Assembly (NCBI RefSeq): GCF_932526225.1
Contig: NC_064040.1
Span: 8,157,181 to 8,221,180, forward strand
Length of the DNA stretch: 64,000 nucleotides
Direction: 5' to 3'
From: Nematostella vectensis
Taxonomy: Eukaryota; Cnidaria; Anthozoa; Actiniaria; Edwardsiidae
Part shown: positions 23,151 through 33,339 of the stretch, in pieces
Numbering within the stretch: position 1 is the stretch's first letter
Layout: every line of letters begins with the position of its first letter
The notes under the pieces: generated by a model
What the model saw: only the letters and a program-made list of their open reading frames with translations
Database searches by the model: none
What the model was told of the DNA's origin: nothing
Position numbers and translations under genes: made by a program

Positions 23151-24956
23151 ACGGACGGACATCGCGTCACGAAAACTTGAGTCGATGGGTTACCAGTATT
23201 TGTTACCATATTTGTTTTGTATACCACTATTTCTTAGGTATGGGTCAACATATTCTTTCATATGAACTCTAAATAATATTTATCAGATTACTATATTATT
23301 ATCTTTCTCCTTCTCCTTTTTCTAGGTTCTTAGCTTCTCAAGCAGTGGAATTGCATGTTAATTGTTAGACCATGTGAATTATATGAAAGTCAACCAAGCA
23401 GTTTTCTCAGTACAATATTTAAGAATAAAATGAAATTCTAAAGAACTTGCAAAGGAGCTTTCATATGGCAAATTCAAGTTAAAGAGACAGTTACAAACAT
23501 CCTTCAGTCATCACAGCCTTCATCTGTTCTGTTCATGCTATACCATGCAAGCTACAAGCAGCAATAACTTAACAGGAGGGCAAACAAGTGCAGTTAAAAA
23601 AGAAAAATTACACAACATCATTACCAAGACCAACAATAAGAAATTGCCATGCTGTGTCAAGGTGAAGGAAACTACTACAAAACCATTACAAAATCATGGC
23701 TAAATCATTATCGCACTTAAGAGCTTACTTAACCAGTGAACCAGAAATGCATAACATGCAACTGCAATTTGTGACAATTCCCTACACTGATGTATCACAC
23801 AGGAAAAAAGCTACAGCTACTATGTGGCACTACAATATTGCAGTCACTGCCATTATTACAAAAGCTCTACAACGAGCATCTCAGTCCAACATGATACCAA
23901 AAGATTAACAATTGATACATGTTAATTGGGAGAAGGCCCCAAAAACATTTAATAAGAAGGCAAATAGAAACCACACATTTAATGCTACATCAATATTTTA
24001 GCTGAGACCCAAACAGTCGTGCTAAAGAAGTTTAAAAAAATTAAACAGTCAGAAAACATGAATAAAGCAAAAACAAGGGGCAGCATTCTATTATGATGTG
24101 CTTGGGATGATATCCTTATCTCACAAACGATATAATCAAAATAATAGTAAGCCATATTGGTACAGTCTGTACTACCAAAATCATTCAATAGAACATTTTT
24201 AATCAGCAACATAATTAGTGCACAGCCAGAAAAGTATTTTTCTTGTGTTTATGGCAATTATCCACAATTTGTGTAACCAGACGTGGTTGGATATCACATG
24301 ACTGCTGCCTTATATGAACTTTTGTTTTTATTGGGACTTTCGTGCTAAAAAGCAATGTCAGTCAATAGCCATTGGCATAATGTGAGATCCACTCTACGAT
24401 AAGGTAATTCCACTGCTTTTAATTCCCATAGATCTGTTGTTAATGTTCTACTTTGTGAATAAATAGGAATAATAACAAGAATGTCAGACCATTTTTTTCA
24501 AACAAAATGTTATTCCAGAAAAGGTTCAGAACCCTAAATGGAATGCAGTTGCACCTCTGCAAAATAGGGTAGCCTGTATCCCCTCAATATACAGGAATAT
24601 TCAATTACTCTAATTCTTTTCTAATCTGAGGCCTGACCCCAGACCCTGAAATTTCTAATACACCTTTTGCTGTTCATTACGACAAAATATGCCTTCATGT
24701 GCGCCAATAGTCAATCAATAAAGCGAAAATAAATCCATTTGAACGAAGCGGCATTCACTTGCGCAAAATGCATATTCAATTTGGAATTTTGCATAAATGT
24801 GGTCATTCAATTGCATCTTTGAGCATACATTTTACGATAAATGTAAATCAGCTGAGAAAAACAACATTCAACTGCACAGATATTAATCTCATTAAGACAA
24901 AATGTCTACAGTCTGCAAGTTTGGTCGGCAGTCTGCATAGTGTCGCACACCGTTGA
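23151..24956. other. Intergenic region
   Basis: AT-rich DNA. The short frames at 23696-23908 and 24759-24956 have no recognisable domain. I see no RNA gene or clear element ends. Confidence 0.4.
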
Positions 24957-25267
24957 CTAGGCCTTAAGCCTTAGACAGGCAAATTTTATCTATGTAAGCT
25001 ACAGCTCTCTTAACCACCATTCTTTGTATCATGAGATTGTAGCTTGCAAGACTCCTCCGATTTTTCTGCTTCCATTCCGATCCTTATTGTAACGAATGGC
25101 TGGCTCAACTTATTTATTGATTCACGGACTTCAATAACTTGTTCTAGCAACAAGTTCTTTTTGGCTTAGCACTCACCTCATTTCTCTATTCATTTACAGC
25201 AATCAAACCTACCACCACTGAAACACGGGGCTACAAGGATGACTTAGAATTAAAGACAATGTGACTT

Positions 25268-25486
25268 TTGTTTACCTCAGTAGTGGCTTGTTTGGAGACC
25301 AATTTGAATCTCGGTATCGAGACAAAACCCAGAGAAACACTTTTAAAAACAGTTCAAGATCTCAAGAGATCCAAGTTTGAATTTAGACGCCGGACAATTT
25401 TCTTTGGATACAGGATGTGCAGAAAAAGGTCAAACCATCCAAGAGTGGAAAGGATTGTGTCACAGCCTGAAATAATATGCATCTAA
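25268..25486 (+). CDS. Hypothetical 72-codon frame, palindrome left arm
   Basis: Reads MFTSVVACLETNLNLG at its start and is rich in Arg/Lys. No domain is recognised. The identical frame occurs in the opposite arm at 28334-28552 on the minus strand. A TTTACAG acceptor-like site lies about 70 bases upstream in both arms. Identity may reflect recent duplication rather than coding constraint. Confidence 0.2.
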   Translation: MFTSVVACLETNLNLGIETKPRETLLKTVQDLKRSKFEFRRRTIFFGYRMCRKRSNHPRVERIVSQPEIICI

Positions 25487-25968
25487 TTTACATACCGTAT
25501 TTATTCGAATAAGCTCCCCGGCGTTTATTAAAATTTTTTGACTCTCAGACGTAGCTCTTATTTTGTTATTCGGGGGGGCAAGGCGCTTCTTGAAGGACGA
25601 ATTTCGCACAAAAAGCCGAATTTTGTTTTTGTTTCTTTTAATATCAATTTGTACTACAGTAATCAGGACTATAATAGCGTTTCTTTATCTATATACAATT
25701 ATAACGACTTGGAGCATCTTTCTTCAAAAAACTTTACATTTATTAAATGTTATAATATTAGTTTGTTACTACCCTCCCCCCCTTAGGAGCCCATCGTACC
25801 GCGGGCTCACGCGTTGTTGTTGAGCAGTCACATGGAGTTTGTGTCAGAGAATTAAGAGATTTTTAAATGTGTTGAATTGGCCGACAACCGTCTTATAACA
25901 TTAAATAGTTGTATTTAATATTAATATTAATAACAGTAATTCTCATTACTGTTATTAATAGTTTTGGT

Positions 25969-26841
25969 TTTTACCGTATTTCCCATTACCTACAATGGGA
26001 TCGCCGCATTTTCTTATTGATTTCCGCTTTTTATCATACTGAAACTAATGGGTTCCGCGTATAATGCGCCCCCCGTTTTTCGAGGTCATTTTTGTGATTA
26101 AATAAGTGCACATTATTCCAAAATTACCGCCAGCACTAGGGACGGTAATTTCAGTTAATGGAGCCGGAGCCAGGCTCAAAGGTCACTCATAATTTATATC
26201 GTACGAGTACACGTATCATGCTACGATAGCACAGGTATTACTCAATATGTTTCACGTGAGATACCTTACTATACACGTTCTTAATTCTTATTGGTCGCTA
26301 TCTACCTATATAAAGCGCCACACCTAAAGTAAAGTCATTCGCTCTTTCGCTTAATAAGCTACGGGTACTGTAAAGAAACATTTGCCCACCCTCCCTCCCT
26401 TTTACTGACAGGTTTCTTTGTGTGTACAGGCAGTGTTAGCTTGGAGATCAACTGTAAACAAGTATTAACTTAATCATTGCTTTATTATTGAAATAAACCG
26501 GGGAGTATCTCCGAGAGTCTGCGGTTAGCTCTGTCTGACGACTTCCACAAGCAGGGTTTGTTTGCTATAAGGTGTGCTTGTGCGTTTGTGGTCCAGCCAA
26601 TACTCTCGTCCGATCCTTTACACGGAGTGTAGGGGAGATGAGTGAGGCCTAAAGGTCATATGCTTACACTACAGTTGCTACGTCACGCGCTAGTCGTCAC
26701 GTCACGCTAACTCGCTTTCGATCGGTCTGTCTCCCCCAATATTCTGCCATAGTCGTGCCTAGTGTATTCATTGCGTTGCAAAGCGGGCATTTCCTTTTCA
26801 CGCGTAAAGCGACATTAAACGCCAGTAAACACGGTAATAGT
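25969..26841. mobile_element. Insertion of about 0.87 kb within the left palindrome arm
   Basis: The text TTAATAGTTTTGGTT sits just before the insert and a near copy (GTAATAGTTTTGTTT) just after it. In the right arm the same word occurs twice in tandem with nothing between. The insert contains CGCGTATAATGCGCC, TATATAAAG (about 26307) and AATAAA (about 26492), so it may be or include a solo-LTR-like piece. The element class is not determined. Confidence 0.5.
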
Positions 26842-27781
26842 TTTGTTTCAAAGTGGGCGCTTTTCTGGGGAGGCACCTATTCGAGGGATCGGGAGGCGCT
26901 TATTCGAGTAAATTATACGGTATTTAAATGCCTCGCGAATTAAAGAACAAAAACGTGTTCTACGACCCCTCCCCAAGCGAAAGCTATTGGGAAGAAAATA
27001 TATACAAAGTTGTGATTTGCTCGAGTCCTATCAGATCTTTTTGGCCATTCGATGTTTTGATGACTCTCGATTGTCTCACTTCCCTGCTAGCAGAGGCCTC
27101 TTTTCTCTGTATTTCGCTGGGCTGGCGTTCGCGAACGTCAACAACGCAGAGATGATATAGTAGAGAACAAGAAAAACTGTAAATATTACCACGAACGGTT
27201 ATCAAATATGAGTTTGTTTTAGTTGAATAGTTTTTATAAATTGATTGTTACAATTCAGGAGAGCCATGTAACGACAACAGAAGTGACGTTTTGATTGACG
27301 TGATTGCGAGCCGCGTTATATTACGGCCTGGCGTGGCAGTACTAGTTAGTGTTAAAAACATGAACTGTGAACGTGAATCTCTAATTGCTACTTCTATTGA
27401 TTAAGACCCGTTAACTTTGGTAAATTAATTCCGTTTTTAATGAATACATCTAGAGTCTGAGATAATGATTATTATTGTAGCACAATAGACATGTATTTAC
27501 AATTCTGTGATCTCGTGGACCTTTTGAACTTTGATTCGTAGTCTATTATTGTTGTGTTGTAATTTCAGTTGACCAACATCATTATACACAGTACTATTGT
27601 GAAATAAGCTCAAGGCAATAGGTCGAATAAAGAGTAATTCCGATTTAACCGCTTTGGATCGTGAGAAGTGCGTGTATTTTGCCAATGACAACCGGGATGC
27701 ATTTGGTCATAGTATAGCAATTTCAAGAATACTTACACCATATGTCTTTATGCTTCAAACATTTGTTTATCCAACTAACGT

Positions 27782-28905
27782 GAAAAAATCGAGAGTCATC
27801 AAAACATCGAATGGCCAAAAAGATCTGATAGAATTCGAGCAAATCACAACTTTGTATATATTTTTTTCCCAACAGTTTTCGTTCGGGGGGGGGGGGGGGG
27901 GGGGGGGGGGGGAAGGGAGGATCTTAGAACACGTTTTTGTTCGTTGATTCGCAGTGCATCCGTATAGTGCCTCCCCAGAAAAAGCGCCCCCTTTGAACCA
28001 AAACTATTAATAACCAAAACTATTAATAACAGAAATGAGAATTATACAACTATTTAATGATGAATGAATTAAGTTTATTGAAAAAAGTGTTCCAAGTTGT
28101 TATAATTGTATATAGACAAAGAAACACTATTATAGTCCTGATTACAGTAGTACAAATTGATATTAAAAGAAACAAAAACAAAATTCGGCTTTTTGTGCGA
28201 AATTCGTCCTTCAAGAAGCGCCTCCCTCGAAAAAGCGCCTTGCCCCCCGAATAACAAAATAAGCGCCAAGTCTGAGAGTCGAAAAATGTTAATAATCGCC
28301 GGGTAGCTTATTCGAATAAATACGGTATGTAAATTAGATGCATATTATTTCAGGCTGTGACACAATCCTTTCCACTCTTGGATGGTTTGACCTTTTTCTG
28401 CACATCCTGTATCCAAAGAAAATTGTCCGGCGTCTAAATTCAAACTTGGATCTCTTGAGATCTTGAACTGTTTTTAAAAGTGTTTCTCTGGGTTTTGTCT
28501 CGATACCGAGATTCAAATTGGTCTCCAAACAAGCCACTACTGAGGTAAACAAAAGTCACATTGTCTTTAATTCTAAGTCATCCTTGTAGCCCCGTGTTTC
28601 AGTGGTGGTAGGTTTGATTGCTGTAAATTAATAGAGAAATGAGGTGAGTGCTAAGCTAAAAAGGTTCAGTGAACTTGTTGCTAGAACAAGTTATTGAAGT
28701 CCGTGAATCAGTGAAGAAGTTAGGGGTCATTGTAGATCTGCGCGGTGACAAAACATGTTGAGCCAGCCATTCGTTACAATAGGAACGGAATGGAAGCAGA
28801 AAAATCGGAGGAGTCTTGCAAGCTACCATCTCATGATACAAAGGATGGTGGTTATGAGAGCTGTAGCTTACATAGATAAAATTTGTCTGTCTAAGGCTTA
28901 AGGCC
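27782..28905 (-). repeat. Right arm of the large broken palindrome
   Basis: Reverse complement of 24957-27062 without the 0.87-kb insert. It includes the outer end CCTTAGACAGAC-like text, the shared 72-codon frame (28334-28552) and the inner end ATCGAGAGTCATCAAAACAT. A run of 28 G (27885-27912) interrupts it where the left arm has a short CCCC stretch. Confidence 0.85.
28334..28552 (-). CDS. Hypothetical 72-codon frame, palindrome right arm
   Basis: Same translation as 25268-25486. Function unknown; see that entry. Confidence 0.2.
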   Translation of the reverse strand: MFTSVVACLETNLNLGIETKPRETLLKTVQDLKRSKFEFRRRTIFFGYRMCRKRSNHPRVERIVSQPEIICI

Positions 28906-30234
28906 GCATTATCACCAGTTTACTTCCTGTCGATTACTTAACATCGTCTCCGATGATTTTTAACGGCAAACTTGAAAAATATTTGAAAATATTGAAATAG
29001 TGATTGATAATGTCCAGCGGATGGCCTGTTTAATATCTCGGATTTTAATAGATTCTTTTGTCTTTTAACGGTTGAGGTTTCCGTCGGACCTCCGGAAATA
29101 AACTGACAATGCGGCTTTAAGGCGTACGTCGAACCGAACTTGAACCGAATCAATTCAATAACTGTGCGTGTCCGAGTCGGCCCTATGTTCCAGGAGACAA
29201 TAATTAATTTCTTACTTTCGTATATGAGATTCATTATTGACCCAGAACAAAAGCGCACAGGAATGTACACTTTCCAATGCGAAGGCCCCAGTCGAGCGTG
29301 CGTTTTGAAAATAATGAATGCTGCTGAACGCAACAAGGGAAATATAATTATTACTGACCAGTTTTATGTCAAATACTGGTCAAATTTGCGTAGGTTTACA
29401 TACGTACATATCAAAAAAGCGCATAATATGACACACCGGTAACTCGCTTATGTCAGGCACGGATGCTCCTTCAAAGCAACACCAGAATAAAATGCAATTA
29501 AATTTCTACCGTATTGTGGAACAGTACGCCGTCAGGCCGCGCCACAAATGAATAAGTTCGAGTTCTTATTAACTCGAACTTATACGCGGCAAACGTTGTA
29601 CCACAGGCTTCCCAACCGCGACAGTGAAGGATTTTGAAGGTACACGGGCTAAAGGATAATTTGACTCCAAAATGAAGCCTAATGTCTTCTTAGTGTTAAA
29701 TAAGCTCGTATTCCTACTTTAACTGGATGTATTTGCCTTGGTTTCGCTCCTGCAGCGAGCTCTGTCCCTACGCGCTTGCGACCTTTCAAACGACGGGCTG
29801 TGTAACCGCCGCCACCTGTGAATGAGTAACTCGACCACCTCGACCCCCAGCGGCGCGTTTTATCTCCTCCCCATTTTAAAATAATAGGGTAGGCAAAAGA
29901 AGCGCTTTCCATTGTTTTCTCGTCTGCTTGTTTTCTTACCCCTTACTTGACAAAAACTAGGGTCAGTGATGATGGATCCGACCCTATTAAAACAAATCCA
30001 ACCACCAACGTCCTCCGGTGCTCAGGTGGGACTGCTTTGGACTTGTCATCACAAGGGAAATGTACACAAAAGCGCAGAATCTATTTGATAAAATGCTCTT
30101 CGCAGACTTTTTCGGGGATTTCCTGTTTGAAACTTTGAATTTAACTATGAAGTCAGTCTGATCTCTGTGTTGCTATCGTTAATGTTAATGGAACGAGAAT
30201 CAGTACCTCGTGATCCTTCGGGAAAATAAAATAT
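28906..30234. other. Region without a recognised gene
   Basis: Overlapping open frames on both strands (28938-29336 minus, 29140-29442 plus) and one at 29679-29912 minus have no domain I can name. The last, with GGGGYTARRLKGRKR, is basic and may come from a repeat. A small hairpin with 11-bp arms (AAGTTCGAGTT) lies near 29557-29582. Confidence 0.35.
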
Positions 30235-30335
30235 AATTTGAAGTTGTGTCTTGACTGTTTCCTCGATAAAGCTAAGGCTAATATAGTAATTTAACTAGCT
30301 TTATTGAGGAAACAGTCAAGACACAACTTCAAATT
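30235..30335. repeat. Near-perfect hairpin, 40-bp arms, at the retroelement edge
   Basis: Arm 30235-30274 and arm 30296-30335 are reverse complements at 39 of 40 positions, with a 21-base loop. The right arm overlaps the start of the BEL/Pao-like frame, so the left arm is probably an inverted copy of retroelement sequence. Confidence 0.88.
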
Positions 30336-32740
30336 AGAAGGAACGACGTTTGGTTGTGTCGTCCACGGAGGGAAGGAGTACGCCGATGGAAGGTGTATGT
30401 TTGTGCGCGAAACAAACTACCATGAAAGGCTATACGCGCTAGATGTGCTCGGCATCGAAGATAGGAGCGAAACTGACCAATCAGACGTGTACAGCGAGTT
30501 CCGCGAAAACATCTCAAGAACAGATGACGGAAGGTACGAAGTTAGCGTGCCGTGGGTGCCTGGAGCTAAGCTGGAGAACACGAATGAAGAGGCTATTAGG
30601 AAGCGTTTACGAAATGCTTAAAGGAAGCTAAGAAATGACGTGGTAGCGACCAGCTACACAAGAGAAAAATCGAGACCATGACAAACAAATCGCGTGGTGA
30701 CCGCATATTCTACATGCCACATAAGCCAGTGGTTAGAGCCAACGCCCAAACGACAAAGGTACGAATGGTATACGACGCAAGCTGCAAGCCACACCCACTA
30801 GCTAATAGTGTCAATGAATGCATGCACACCGGTCCACCTCTTCAACCACTAATGTGGGACATCATGATACGAGCGCGCATGGCCCCACACCTGATCCTCG
30901 GTGACCTGGAGAAAGCATTCTTACAGATTGCGATTAAGGAAGAAGATAGGGGCGCCTTCAGGTTCCTCTTCAACATAAACGACAAAGAGCAACACTTCCG
31001 GTTCGCCCGTGTACCCTTCGGCGCAGAAGCGAGTCCATTCATGTTAGGAGCCACCATTCACCATCACCTTGACCGCTAACCCATCGAGCTAACGAACACA
31101 GTCAATGCACTCCGGAAAAACACATAGGTCGAAAAATTGATGCAGACCGGAAATGACGTGTCGAACTAAAAGAATTTAGAGAAGAGGCGACTAGAATATT
31201 TGAGTCAGCTAAGTTCCCCGCACACAAGTGGGAGTCAGATTTGCAAGAGTTGGACACTGAGCCAAACCTCAGCAAGATACTCGGACACGTCTGGGATAAG
31301 CGGGAAGATATGTACAGGACCCGAAATGATCCCAGGACCCGAAACGATCCCAGGACCCGAAATGATCCCCAAAAGTACCCCAATTGATCCCCGGACCCGA
31401 AACGATACCGAGGAGTCCCCGAAATCAACCCCACGGAATTGCGGTAATGGACAAAGGGAAAGCAGAAGAAAGCACTTCCCATTTTTAAAGCATAATTAAG
31501 GGTTGACAGTGAATCTATTTCTAAATAATATGACTTAAAAAAATTAAATTCCAATACGATACTTCTATTTATTACATTGCCCCGGCGGTAAACACATAGC
31601 ACAAACACATAGCACAGCCAAAGCACAGCCTTGCTCAGAACAACCAAACTTTTGACCTTCGAAACATTTGCAGTTACATCACATGACTCTGACACTATAA
31701 AGCTCGTTTCCGGTAAACATCACCCCTAAAAAATCTATATTCATTTGACAACCAAACGCGTATTTCACCACGAAATCCATGTTCACACGGGCGAATATTT
31801 ACCGACAGCCGGTTGGCCGAGAAGATGGAATGACAAAAGCACACTGAGTAATGCACTCGAACAACCCTTTTACTACCGTTGCAAAATATTATGAGATGTG
31901 GCTTTGGTTGAAAGCAATATGTGAGTTTTGAAATTCCTTATGTACTGTAGTAGTGCGTACACCACTGCATGATTTCTCTCTATCCCTCTTTATGATAGGT
32001 CTTTCATTCACCGTACACAAACAAACATTTTCCTACTGGAAAGCAGAGGCATGTCTAATCTGTGGATACTTTCTTTTATGGCTTGTTATGTATAAATGAT
32101 TTATTCACGCCTGGTTCTTCAGGCGTTCATTTGACCCCAATCGCTCAACCAAGCTGTCGAAAGCTCGAAAGCTGTATTTCCCGCGAAGTCGTATATAAAA
32201 ATCTTAATGATACGGTTTTAGTTAAATCAAATTTCTGAATAGTAACAAAAATGACGCTAAAATGTTTAATATGTTTTTAAAACTGAAAGCCAATCCTTCC
32301 ACATTCCTTTTGTTTGTCCATTACTGCAATTCCTTGGGGTTCATTTCGGGAACTCCTGGGGATCATTTCGGGTCCTGGGATCGTTTCGGGTCCTGGGATC
32401 ATTTCGGGTCCTGGGATCATTTCGGGTCCTGGGATCATTTCGGGTCCTGGGATCATTTCGGGTCCTGGGATCATTTCAGGTCCTGGGATCATTTCGGGTC
32501 CTGGGATCGTTTCGGGTCCTGTACAGGTATCCTTTAGATACAGGCGGATGTAAGTACACAAGAGAAGGATCCCGTGACGAGACGCGCCATACTGAGCAAG
32601 CTTAGTGGAGTCTACGATCCCTTGGGAATTATATACAGCTATCGGCTGACAATTTACTGGGTTATTTGAATACATCGAAAACTGTCGGGCATTTAATGTC
32701 CATTGAGGACCTTTCCCGACTGTCGGGCATATAGCCACTA
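30304..32740 (+). mobile_element. Decayed BEL/Pao-type retroelement fragment, interrupted by a foldback insertion
   Basis: Three blocks look like pol of a BEL/Pao retrotransposon. The first (30304-30621) carries DVLGIED and WVPGAKLENT, typical of the region before the reverse transcriptase. The second (30678-31079) is the N-terminal half of the reverse transcriptase with MVYDAS, GDLEKAFLQI and VPFGAEASPF. It stops before the catalytic Asp-Asp motif. After a damaged stretch, sequence near 31235-31310 resembles the later KILG region, and 32560-32660 resembles the LSKLSGVYDPLG region beyond it. A 1.2-kb foldback element separates these last two. Stops and frameshifts show it is dead. No LTRs are recognised. 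Confidence 0.75.
31317..32519. mobile_element. Foldback element with minisatellite-bearing inverted ends
   Basis: The left end (GGACCCGAAATGATCCCA, repeated) and right end (TGGGATCGTTTCGGGTCC) are inverted arrays of an 18-bp unit, with three to four units on the left and about ten on the right. Next to them, ATTGCGGTAATGGACAAAGG on the left matches TTTGTCCATTACTGCAATTC on the right in inverse orientation. The insert is bounded by TGTACA at 31311-31316 and 32520-32525, a likely 6-bp target duplication in the BEL/Pao relic. The interior (about 31500-32290) has no recognisable transposase. Confidence 0.75.
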
Positions 32741-33295
32741 CGGATACTAAAATAAGACCTGTTTGTCTGTTTTGTTTTTTTGTGAATTTAGCTCACCTAG
32801 CTCAGGCATCGTCGCGCTTAGCGGTCAATCTGAGAAAGGGCAAAACGATCATTATGCGGAAAACATGATAAAATTCACTTGTTGCTCTTAATAATGTAGC
32901 AATTCAATAAATCAATATAGACATAAGGCTAAACGATTACAACTCGAGATAGACCGAGCTCGAGTTATAATTATGCCATTTGTTTCAATCTTCCGTATGT
33001 AGATTATTACGTAGGAATTGTTTTAAAGTAATTCTAAATCTTAAGAAGGTTTTAAATGATCTTTTTGGAGAGATATTTTATACTTATTCAAGACATGATT
33101 ATAGTCCGAATCAGTTCCCAGCAAACCTTGCGGGCGTATTCTTATTCTTCTTTCCTTTTCGTCTTGATGATATAGTAACTACCGCACACGAGAGCAGGAG
33201 CTACAAAAATTATGTTATGTTTGTTACCATCACCAAGCACAGAAGAGTGAAATTTATAGCTGCCGTATCTAATACTTCAACTAGATTTTACCCAG
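32741..33295. other. Upstream region of P450 copy 2
   Basis: No gene recognised. Homology to the upstream side of P450 copy 1 begins only about 50 bases before the start codon (GATTTTACCCAGGAATTTAA, then a TTTCTTTTTCAG acceptor), consistent with the 3' end of a shared 5'-UTR intron. Confidence 0.4.
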
Positions 33296-33339
33296 GAATT
33301 TAACACCAAATTGATTTCTTTTTCAGAGCGCTCTTCAAC

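Larger units (their letters stand above)
24957..27062 (+). repeat. Left arm of a large broken palindrome
   Basis: The segment is repeated as a reverse complement at 27782-28905. It begins at GGCCTTAAGCCTTAGACAGG. Large parts are nearly identical between arms, including a 72-codon open frame (25268-25486 here, 28334-28552 in the other arm) with the same translation. The left arm lacks about 40 bases near 25105 that the right arm has, and it carries an extra 0.87-kb insertion (25969-26841). The sub-segment starting ACCGTATTTATTCGAATAAG at 25496 resembles ends of inverted-repeat transposons. Confidence 0.85.

Noticed and set aside
28938-29336. 132-codon minus-strand frame
   Set aside because: No recognisable domain, overlapped by an equally open frame on the plus strand, and lying in repeat-rich DNA.
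29679-29912. Basic 77-codon frame with GGGGYTARRLKGRKR as a ribosomal-type protein
   Set aside because: No ribosomal-protein family matches. Composition suggests antisense or repeat-derived sequence.
31102-31695. 197-codon minus-strand frame
   Set aside because: Covers the foldback element and the antisense of the BEL/Pao relic; there is no domain and the repeated GSFRVL comes from the 18-bp minisatellite.
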